From: JACNIV01 sp965370415
Lineage (GTDB): Bacteria > Cloacimonadota > Cloacimonadia > Cloacimonadales > TCS61
Length of the DNA: 64,000 nt
NCBI GenBank assembly: GCA_965370415.1
Contig: CBDUTJ010000007.1
Span: 29,151 to 93,150, forward strand
Direction of reading: 5' to 3'
The notes under the pieces were generated by a model that saw only the letters and a program-made list of their open reading frames with translations, was not told where the DNA came from and made no database searches. Of this stretch, positions 17,937-25,546 are shown piece after piece. The position numbers and the translations under genes were made by a program. Within the stretch, counting starts at the first letter, position 1. Every line of letters starts with the position of its first letter.

Positions 17937-18959
17937 TTAACCAATAATAATATCTTCTGGTTTTAAGGCTACAACACGATTTCTACCTTTATGTTTTCCT
18001 CTGTAAAGTGCTTGATCTGCTTTTTTTATACAATCATCAATCTCCATAATATTATTATAAACGCTAACTCCAAAAGTTATGGTAACGGATAAGAGATCAT
18101 TATTGTATTTAAAATTAGAATTTTCAATTTTTTCCCTGACCTTTTCTGCAGCTACCTTACCACCTTCAAGTGGTGTTTCTGGTAGTAATAAAAGAAACTC
18201 TTCACCACCCCAGCGGGCTACTATATCCTGCTTTCTTATAGTAGAACGCATTGTTTGCGCAACTTCTTTCAGAACATAATCACCACAATCATGACCGTAT
18301 TTGTCGTTTATCGATTTAAAAAAATCCAGGTCTCCAATTATGATTACAAAAGAATTTTTACTTCTTTCAAAACGAATTTGCTCATACTCGATTTTCTCGA
18401 TAATATCCCTGCGATTTGAAAGTCCAGTTAAAGGGTCTGTTCTGGCAATTTCTTTCAACTGTTCATGTGTATTTTCTAACTTGTCGTGTGCTTTTATCTG
18501 GGAACGATAGCGAATATAAATAAAGAAAGCAATATTAAGAAGTACCAAAAATGCAATCATAAACGAATTTCTTATGAATATCTGTTTTCGTATCTGCTGT
18601 TGTTCAGATTCGAATTCAAGATATAATAGTGAATCTTTTAAGGTTATGGATTTGCTATAAAAATATGCAGAACGTTTATAATTTTCTGCTTGGTCGTATA
18701 ATCCGGCTAATATGAGGAATATTTCTGCTACAGCTCGTTCATCATTTTTTTGTCTGGCCAGTTCCAATGCTTCATTGCCATATTGAATACATTCATCAAA
18801 AGACAGTTCCGGATAACAAGAAGCCAATTCTATTAATAAACTGAGTTTTACTTCTTGTGATGATAGAGGTATTTTTTTCTTTATTTCTTGTGAATTCTGG
18901 ACGCAGAATAATTGAGTGATAAAAAGTAAACAAATTAATATAATAAGAATTTGTTTCAC
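17937..18959 (-). CDS. Membrane diguanylate cyclase with N-terminal TPR-like region
   Basis: 340 residues. Signal/anchor helix at 1-20, a TPR-like periplasmic part (residues ~35-115, 'SFDECIQYGNEALELARQK', 'AVAEIFLILAGLYDQAEN'), a TM helix ('IRNSFMIAFLVLLNIAFFIYI', ~128-148), a short coiled linker, and a C-terminal GGDEF domain. The signature is GGEEF in 'RWGGEEFLLLLPET'; RKQD precedes it by five residues, the product-inhibition I-site (RxxD). 'DLDFFKSINDKYGHDCGD' gives the metal/GTP-binding residues. It should make cyclic di-GMP from two GTP. Only 32 bp separate it from the related cyclase upstream, so the two are probably cotranscribed. Confidence 0.9.
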   Translation of the reverse strand: MKQILIILICLLFITQLFCVQNSQEIKKKIPLSSQEVKLSLLIELASCYPELSFDECIQYGNEALELARQKNDERAVAEIFLILAGLYDQAENYKRSAYFYSKSITLKDSLLYLEFESEQQQIRKQIFIRNSFMIAFLVLLNIAFFIYIRYRSQIKAHDKLENTHEQLKEIARTDPLTGLSNRRDIIEKIEYEQIRFERSKNSFVIIIGDLDFFKSINDKYGHDCGDYVLKEVAQTMRSTIRKQDIVARWGGEEFLLLLPETPLEGGKVAAEKVREKIENSNFKYNNDLLSVTITFGVSVYNNIMEIDDCIKKADQALYRGKHKGRNRVVALKPEDIIIG

Positions 18960-18991
18960 AACATCTCCGGATGTTTATAAAAAATTAATGA

Positions 18992-20725
18992 CTAACCGGA
19001 TGAAAAACTGTCGACGTTAATCTCTGTAGAGCTTTGTTCCTTTTCATCTGGTTTGGAAGTAACAACGCAGTTTTTACCGCGTCTCTTTCCTTTATATAGG
19101 GCTTCATCTGCTTTCTTAATGCAAAGATCGATATCCATAGCTTTATTATAGACACTAACACCAAAAGTCATAGTAACAGGTATTTTTTTATCACTGAAAA
19201 CATAAGGTGTGACAGAGATATTTTTTCGAATTTTTTCTGCCAGTGCCCTACCACCCTCCAGTTTTGTTTCAGGCAGAAGAATAAGAAATTCTTCACCTCC
19301 CCAGCGTCCTACAACATCCTGCTTTCTAACTACTGACTGCATATGTTTTGCCAGTGATTCCAGAACAAAGTCACCACCATCATGACCATATCTGTCATTA
19401 ACAGATTTAAAGCCATCTATATCAGACATCACCAATACAAAGGATTTACCGTTTCTACCAAATCTTTTCTTTTCATTTTCAATTTTTTCGATCATATCCC
19501 TACGGTTTGAAAGATTTGTAAGCGGATCGGTTTTAGCTATAAGTTCCAGTTTGTCGTTGGCATTGGCCAGTTCTTCATTAACTTTCGCAAGTTCTCTATT
19601 CGCAGCATTTCGAGAATGAGCCTGGTAAAAACCGGATAGAGCAAAAACTAAAAGAAAAAATCCTATTATATAATAGAGACTTTGCAGAGCCTTTTGTTTG
19701 GATACTTCTAATTCAATTTTTTCTAATTCCAAATCTTTTATTTCTTTATCTTTTTTGTAAGTTTCTACTTTCTTTTTAATTTCGTCTTTCTCATATCGGG
19801 TTTGTTTTAACTCCAAATCTTTAATTGCTTTGTCTTTTCTTAACATTTCAATCTGCTGCTTTCGTTGAAGTGCTACAATTTCTTTCTCTTTCTTTTCCTT
19901 TTCCAGCGTAAGTTGTCGCAATTGCAGATCTCCAATTTCTTTATCTTTTGTTAGTATTTCTATTTCGCGTTGAGATTTTTCTTCCTCATATCTTTTCTGC
20001 ATGTTTTCTATTTTCTGAGAACTTAATACGCTTTCTATAGTGTCCTTTATTGTAGTATATAATTTGTAAAATTCCAGGGCTTTATCATCGTCGCCAATTG
20101 CAGCATACACTTCGGAATAATGCAGGTAATCGTCACGCAGTAGAACATGTACATTATCTTCTTCAAATTTGATCGAACGTAAAAAATACTCATACGCTTT
20201 ATTTAAGTTACCCGATTCTTTATAAACTTTTCCTATGTTGTTAAGCGTTCTGGCAATGCCCTCTTTGTCTTTGCGGAACTCAAAAATTTTTATTAGTTTG
20301 TTATAATATTCTATTGCTTCTTCATATTTTTTCCAGTTATTATAAACATCAGCGATTTTTTCTAAATCATTAATTATTGCATCTACATCTCCATGTTGTT
20401 CTGCAGATTCAAGAGAAAATGAATAATATTTAAGTGATTGCTCATACCTACCAAGAATTGCATTTGCTGTAGCGATATTATCGTAAGCTATGCATTTTTG
20501 TTTGTTATCCTTGTATTTTATGGCAAGAGTTAATGCATCATTACCATATACAATAGATTTATGGGGATCTTTATACCTATACTCTATTGATAGAGCGTTA
20601 AGAGTTTTGATTTTTTCTTCTGCGACTGCTGTTTTAAGTTTCTTTTCAAGCTTATCTATCCTGCTGGTAGAATTCAAAGAATTCATGATAAACAATAACA
20701 ACAGCAGAATAACTAATCTCTTCAT
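18992..20725 (-). CDS. TPR / coiled-coil / GGDEF diguanylate cyclase
   Basis: 577 residues from the ATG at 20725, chosen because GAGGG lies six bases upstream; an ATG 15 bp further up is possible. Signal peptide (MKRLVILLLLLFIMNSLNS), then TPR units through ~residue 240 ('KYEEAIEYYNKLIKIFEFRKD', 'GIARTLNNIGKVYKESGN'), a long charged coiled coil with repeated 'KDKEIKDLEL' blocks (~245-345), one TM helix ('ALQSLYYIIGFFLLVFALSGF'), a second coil and a GGDEF domain with 'RWGGEEFLILLPET' and an intact I-site RKQD. The periplasmic TPR region plus coil suggests signal transmission to the cyclase; the signal is unknown. Confidence 0.9.
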   Translation of the reverse strand: MKRLVILLLLLFIMNSLNSTSRIDKLEKKLKTAVAEEKIKTLNALSIEYRYKDPHKSIVYGNDALTLAIKYKDNKQKCIAYDNIATANAILGRYEQSLKYYSFSLESAEQHGDVDAIINDLEKIADVYNNWKKYEEAIEYYNKLIKIFEFRKDKEGIARTLNNIGKVYKESGNLNKAYEYFLRSIKFEEDNVHVLLRDDYLHYSEVYAAIGDDDKALEFYKLYTTIKDTIESVLSSQKIENMQKRYEEEKSQREIEILTKDKEIGDLQLRQLTLEKEKKEKEIVALQRKQQIEMLRKDKAIKDLELKQTRYEKDEIKKKVETYKKDKEIKDLELEKIELEVSKQKALQSLYYIIGFFLLVFALSGFYQAHSRNAANRELAKVNEELANANDKLELIAKTDPLTNLSNRRDMIEKIENEKKRFGRNGKSFVLVMSDIDGFKSVNDRYGHDGGDFVLESLAKHMQSVVRKQDVVGRWGGEEFLILLPETKLEGGRALAEKIRKNISVTPYVFSDKKIPVTMTFGVSVYNKAMDIDLCIKKADEALYKGKRRGKNCVVTSKPDEKEQSSTEINVDSFSSG

Positions 20726-20777
20726 CTTAACCCTCAACAAGAAAATTATTAATTATGTAATTTTAGTCAATTTAATT

Positions 20778-21890
20778 TTATTTTAAAAAAGTTATTAAGA
20801 ATAAATCAATACCTTGTTCAAGCAATTTTGTATCTATTCCGTAATTTATTCTGAGCCAGCCTTTTCCTTTATTTCCAAATGCGCAACCAGGCACTACAAT
20901 CACTCCCGATGCGCATAATCTCTCAGCAAAAAGAAGGTCGTTCAATTGCAAATTAACGAATAAATATGGAGAAGATGTATTAGGCAAAATATAGATGTCT
21001 TGAGAAAAAGATTTAATTTTTTTTTTTATGAAATCTCTATTGGAACGTAATCTTTTTCTGATCACTTCGTTTGCTTCAAATCCTTCTGCAGATAAAGCTT
21101 TTATAGCAACTTTCTGTGAGAGAAATGGTGCGCAGGTGCAGATATATTGATGAGCTGTAATTATGGGTTGTATTAATTCCGGTTTATTCGAGGTTGCCCA
21201 GCCGATTCTCCAGCCTGTCATACAATGAGATTTTGAAAGCCCGGAAATAACGATGATGTTCCCATTTCCTTCAAATAGAGAATCCGATCTTTCTTGCAGA
21301 AATAATTCACGATACACTTCATCCACAACAATAAGGATGTTTTTTTTAAGGCAAGTTTCAATAATAAACTCGATTTCATCTTCGCTAAAACTAATACCGA
21401 GCGGATTGGAAGGATTATTTAAGATCACCATTTTTGTTGCATCTGAAATATTTGAAAGAAATGAATTTTTGTCTAATTTGAAATTCTTTTGGGGATCAAG
21501 GTCAAAATAGATCGGGATACCACCTATTATTTCTATGATGGTTTTATAAGCCATATAGGAAGGATTTGCGATAAGTACCTCATCCCCTGGATTAAGATAA
21601 GAAAATAAAGTTGCAAATATAGCTTCTTCAGCTCCTACAGTAACACAAATGTTTTCTGCATAAGAACTGTTGTAATATCCAGCTATTGTTTCACAAAGTT
21701 CTGGTAAACCGGCGTTTGGTGTGTAGTGAATTCTGCCATCATTCAGAACTTCTTTAGCGTATTCCAGTAAAAATCTTGGAGTAGTAAATTGAATTTCTCC
21801 CAAGCCCAGATTAATAGCGTTTTTTGGTGCTTTATTAATAAGTTTTCTTATCAGTGAAATCTCTGCGTTCTTTAATCTGGTGGAGATCAT
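20778..21890 (-). CDS. Class I/II PLP-dependent aminotransferase, possibly in lysine/DAP synthesis
   Basis: 370 residues. Fold-type I aminotransferase: 'INLGLGEIQFTTP' N-terminal arm, 'HYTPNAGLPEL', 'VTVGAEEAIFATL', 'LNNPSNPLG', 'VVDEVYREL', the PLP lysine in 'SGLSKSHCMTGWRIGW' and the substrate-carboxylate Arg in 'GWLRINYG'. Specificity cannot be read from sequence; it could be an aspartate-type aminotransferase. The gene starts 5 bp after the dapD stop with no clear SD, suggesting coupling, so N-succinyl-diaminopimelate aminotransferase (DapC role, the step after DapD) is the best contextual guess. Confidence 0.8.
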   Translation of the reverse strand: MISTRLKNAEISLIRKLINKAPKNAINLGLGEIQFTTPRFLLEYAKEVLNDGRIHYTPNAGLPELCETIAGYYNSSYAENICVTVGAEEAIFATLFSYLNPGDEVLIANPSYMAYKTIIEIIGGIPIYFDLDPQKNFKLDKNSFLSNISDATKMVILNNPSNPLGISFSEDEIEFIIETCLKKNILIVVDEVYRELFLQERSDSLFEGNGNIIVISGLSKSHCMTGWRIGWATSNKPELIQPIITAHQYICTCAPFLSQKVAIKALSAEGFEANEVIRKRLRSNRDFIKKKIKSFSQDIYILPNTSSPYLFVNLQLNDLLFAERLCASGVIVVPGCAFGNKGKGWLRINYGIDTKLLEQGIDLFLITFLK

Positions 21891-21895
21891 TTATT

Positions 21896-22693
21896 TTAAC
21901 GAAGCTCGGTTTCCAATTCTACGGAATTGTTACTTTTAGCATCGCGATATTTTATGATTATGGGGCAATAAATGGAAAGATCAGGATCAGTTTTCAGTGG
22001 ACGTGTTCCGGATACTACCACTGCATTTTCCGGAATGATGAGCGGCATGTTTTTTCCTTTTTTGATGTAACTTTTATGAACAGCATCGTAAACTGGAGTG
22101 CCGGAAGTAATGATAACTCCAGCAGCAATAATGGCTCTTTTTTTTACTATGATCCCTTCATAAAGTCCGCAATTTCCACCAATGAATACGTCGTCTTCGA
22201 TGATAACCGGGTTTACTCCCACAGGTTCCAGAACACCACCAAGCTGGGAAGCAGCGCTGAGATGAACGTTCTTTCCAACTTGCGCACAGGTACCAACCAG
22301 GGCATGGGAATCGATCATTGCACCTTCATCTACATAAGCACCCACATTAATGTACATCGGAGGCATCATCACAACATTCCTGCCGATATAAGCGCCATCG
22401 CGAACAGATGAGCCACCAGGGACAAGACGGATATTTTCTTTCTTAGAAATATCCTGCAGGGGATAAGTATCTTTATCGTAGAATTTACCCATTTGAATAA
22501 TCTTGCCCATCCGGAAGCCAACCAGAATTCCCTTTTTCACCCAGTCGTTGGTTCGCCATTCTCCATTCAAACATTCCGCAGCACGGATTTCACCGCTATT
22601 CAAAGCTTTCTTGAAGTTATCGAAAACCTGATTATCATGTTCATTATATTTCTTTTTATTCCATAAATTTATTATCTCTTCTCGTAATTTCAT
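21896..22693 (-). CDS. dapD: 2,3,4,5-tetrahydropyridine-2,6-dicarboxylate N-succinyltransferase
   Basis: 265 residues. DapD transfers succinyl from succinyl-CoA to tetrahydrodipicolinate in lysine/meso-DAP synthesis. Visible: N-terminal helical region, 'NGEWRTNDWVKKGILVGFRMG', then left-handed beta-helix hexapeptide coils: 'RLVPGGSSVRDGAYIGRNVV', 'MPPMYINVGAYVDEGAMIDS', 'AQVGKNVHLSAASQLGGVLEP', 'VIIEDDVFIGGNCGLYEGI'. These match the trimeric DapD family closely. The start overlaps the uvrA stop by 4 bp (ATGA), so it is translationally coupled to uvrA and followed by the aminotransferase. Confidence 0.93.
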   Translation of the reverse strand: MKLREEIINLWNKKKYNEHDNQVFDNFKKALNSGEIRAAECLNGEWRTNDWVKKGILVGFRMGKIIQMGKFYDKDTYPLQDISKKENIRLVPGGSSVRDGAYIGRNVVMMPPMYINVGAYVDEGAMIDSHALVGTCAQVGKNVHLSAASQLGGVLEPVGVNPVIIEDDVFIGGNCGLYEGIIVKKRAIIAAGVIITSGTPVYDAVHKSYIKKGKNMPLIIPENAVVVSGTRPLKTDPDLSIYCPIIIKYRDAKSNNSVELETELR

Positions 22694-25533
22694 GCATACT
22701 CCTTTTTTGATTCCAAATAATGCTTGAGGTGTTGTCCTGTAAAAGATTTTTTATTTTTTACAATTTCTTCTGGAGTTCCGGTTGCAATAACTTTTCCACC
22801 CTCATCACCACCTTCGGGTCCCAGATCAATGATATGATCTGCACATTTTATAACATCTAGGTTATGCTCGATCACAATAACCGTATTACCCATAGATACG
22901 AGTTTCTGCAGAACTTTTAAAAGCTTCTTTATATCGTCAAAATGAAGTCCTGTAGTAGGTTCATCTAATATGTAAAGTGTTTGTCCTGTACTTGTTTTAC
23001 TGAGTTCGCGTGAGAGTTTTATTCTCTGCGCTTCACCACCCGAAAGAGTTGTGGAAGCTTGTCCCAATTTGATATATTCTAATCCTACCTCGTGTAGAGT
23101 CTGCAGTTTCCTGGCTATTTTGGGAACATTGGCAAAAACCTCTATTGCTTCCTGCACATCGAGATCGAGTATCTCGGAAATATTCTTACCCTTATATTTT
23201 ATTGTGAGTGTTTCTTTATTATATCGTTTCCCTTTGCATTCTTCACAGGTTACATAAATATCGGGCAGGAAGTGCATTTCGATCTGTTTTACACCGGCAC
23301 CTCCACATGCTTCGCAGCGTCCGCCTTTCACATTAAAAGAGAATCTACCGGGCTTGTAACCTCTCAATTTGGAAGCCGGAAGCTGGGCAAACAGGTTTCT
23401 GATGTGATCAAAAAGCTTGATATAAGTGGCTGGATTTGATCTGGGTGTGCGCCCAATTGGCTGTTGATTTATGTTTATTACTTTATCAAAGTAGTCAAAA
23501 CCATCTATGCTGTTGTATTTACCTTGTTTAATGCTCGACTTGTTAAGTTTACGTGCCAGTGCTGGGTAGAGTATCTGGTTTATGAGGGAACTTTTACCTG
23601 ACCCGGAAACACCTGTAACACAGGTGAACAGACCTACCGGTATTTTTACATTAATGTTTTTCAGATTATTCTGTCTGGCGCTGGTTATTTCAAGTATTCT
23701 CAGATCAGGCTTCAATCTATGCGCAGGAAAATCAATGTTGAGTTTGCCTGAAAGATACTTTCCTGTTAATGATTTTGCTGATTTTACAAGAGCTTCTACT
23801 TTTCCCTGAAAAACTATCTCCCCGCCATAAATTCCTGCTCTGGGACCAAAGTCTATTATCTGGTCGGAAGAGCGCATCATTTCTTCATCATGTTCCACTA
23901 CTATAACCGTATTGCCCAGATCTCTCAGGTGAAGCAGCATATTTATCAACTTACGGTTATCACGCTGATGAAGACCGATGCTGGGTTCATCCAGAATATA
24001 CATTACACCTACCAGGCTGCTGCCGATCTGGCTTGCCAACCGTATTCTCTGTGATTCACCACCGGATAATGAAGGAGCTTTCCTTTCCAGAGTAAGATAA
24101 TGCAAACCTACATTCACCAGGAAAGATAACCTGTTCTCAATTTCCTTCAAAACTTCTTCTGCAATGATCTTATCATTGCCAGTAAGTTTGAGTTCAGAAA
24201 AGAAATCGATTGCCTGAGAGATGGACATCCAAACAATATCATCAATTGTAACATCAGCAATTTTAACAGCCAGAGATTCTTTTCGCAGTTTCTTTCCCTC
24301 ACAGTCCGGACAGGGTTTATTACCAATATATTGCAGATAATACCTGCGCATATATTCTGATTTTGTTTCATTCATGCGTCTGCGAAGTGTAGGGATAATT
24401 CCTTCATAATTTGAATAGAACGTACCGGAACCACTGTAGGAACTCCATTCGAATTTTATTCTGCGTCCTCGCGAACCATACAGCAAAAGGTTTTTAATAT
24501 CTTCGGAAAGATCTTTCCAGGGAGTCTTAAGTGAAAAATCATATTCGCGGGAAATTGCGATTAGTTTCTTATTTTGCCAGCTTCTTATTTTCTTTTCCAA
24601 AGCACCCCAGTGAACCACAGCTCCCTGCATAATGGAAAGATTCTTATCGGGTATTAGCAGGTCAGGATCGAACTCCATTTTTGTTCCCAATCCATTACAT
24701 GATTTACACATTCCAAGAGGGCTGTTAAAAGAAAAATGCGGTGGAGTAAGTTCCGGGAAACCAATACCGCAATCTGTACAGGAATTGGCTTCCGAAAGGA
24801 TCTCGCTACGATCTTCATCTACAAAATCCACTTTCAAAAAACCATCTGTCAAACGAAGCGCTGTTTCTACCGAATCCATTAATCTACTGCGGATGCCGTT
24901 TTTTATCACCAATCTATCAATAACGATATCGATGCTGTGTTTGCTTTTTTTATCCAGTTTAATTTCCTCGGAAAGTTCACGCATCATACCATTTATCTTT
25001 ACCCGTACAAATCCTTCATTACGGGCTTCATCCAATTCCTCTTTGTGTTCACCTTTACGATTCTGAACAATGGGAGCTAAAATCTGCAGTCGAGTACCTG
25101 TTTTATTTCCAAGAATATGATCTACCAGTTGATCTGTAGTTTGTGATCCTACCGCTTTACCACAAATATGACAATACTGTTTCCCGATCCGGGCAAACAG
25201 TACTCTCAGGTAATCATAAATTTCTGTGACGGTTCCCACAGTAGAGCGCGGATTTTTGCTGGCTGATTTCTGTTCGATTGAAATAGCAGGAGACAATCCT
25301 TCGATGTAATCAATTTTGGGTTTTTCCATTTGACCCAGGAATTGCCGGGCATAGGCAGAAAGAGATTCCACATACCTTCGCTGCCCTTCAGCATATAAAG
25401 TATCAAAAGCCAGTGATGATTTTCCAGAACCGGAAACACCGGTTATTACAATCAATTTATTGCGTGGTATTCTTATATCGATATTCTTAAGATTGTGTTC
25501 CCGGGCTCCCTTGATGAATATTTCTCTTTTCAT
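22690..25533 (-). CDS. uvrA: Excinuclease ABC subunit A
   Basis: 947 residues, the damage-recognition ATPase of nucleotide excision repair. Two ABC halves: Walker A 'GVSGSGKSSLAFDTLYAEGQ' and 'GVSGSGKSSLINQ'; signatures 'LSGGESQRIRLASQIGS' and 'LSGGEAQRIKLSREL'; Walker B 'YILDEPSIGLH' and 'YILDEPTTGLH'. Zinc modules are present: 'CHICG', 'CTDCG...CKSCNGLG', and 'CEACGGAG...CEECKGKRYN' in the second half. Length is as usual for UvrA. It lies 13 bp after the DUF2723 gene and overlaps dapD, an odd functional mix for one transcript. Confidence 0.96.
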   Translation of the reverse strand: MKREIFIKGAREHNLKNIDIRIPRNKLIVITGVSGSGKSSLAFDTLYAEGQRRYVESLSAYARQFLGQMEKPKIDYIEGLSPAISIEQKSASKNPRSTVGTVTEIYDYLRVLFARIGKQYCHICGKAVGSQTTDQLVDHILGNKTGTRLQILAPIVQNRKGEHKEELDEARNEGFVRVKINGMMRELSEEIKLDKKSKHSIDIVIDRLVIKNGIRSRLMDSVETALRLTDGFLKVDFVDEDRSEILSEANSCTDCGIGFPELTPPHFSFNSPLGMCKSCNGLGTKMEFDPDLLIPDKNLSIMQGAVVHWGALEKKIRSWQNKKLIAISREYDFSLKTPWKDLSEDIKNLLLYGSRGRRIKFEWSSYSGSGTFYSNYEGIIPTLRRRMNETKSEYMRRYYLQYIGNKPCPDCEGKKLRKESLAVKIADVTIDDIVWMSISQAIDFFSELKLTGNDKIIAEEVLKEIENRLSFLVNVGLHYLTLERKAPSLSGGESQRIRLASQIGSSLVGVMYILDEPSIGLHQRDNRKLINMLLHLRDLGNTVIVVEHDEEMMRSSDQIIDFGPRAGIYGGEIVFQGKVEALVKSAKSLTGKYLSGKLNIDFPAHRLKPDLRILEITSARQNNLKNINVKIPVGLFTCVTGVSGSGKSSLINQILYPALARKLNKSSIKQGKYNSIDGFDYFDKVININQQPIGRTPRSNPATYIKLFDHIRNLFAQLPASKLRGYKPGRFSFNVKGGRCEACGGAGVKQIEMHFLPDIYVTCEECKGKRYNKETLTIKYKGKNISEILDLDVQEAIEVFANVPKIARKLQTLHEVGLEYIKLGQASTTLSGGEAQRIKLSRELSKTSTGQTLYILDEPTTGLHFDDIKKLLKVLQKLVSMGNTVIVIEHNLDVIKCADHIIDLGPEGGDEGGKVIATGTPEEIVKNKKSFTGQHLKHYLESKKEYA

Positions 25534-25546
25534 AGATTCTAAAAGA

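Noticed and set aside
21854..22411. 185-codon plus-strand frame over dapD
   Set aside because: Antisense shadow of dapD; the minus-strand protein matches the family end to end.
24632..25066. 144-codon frame on the plus strand inside uvrA
   Set aside because: Antisense to highly conserved UvrA domains, Ser-rich shadow sequence and no SD.
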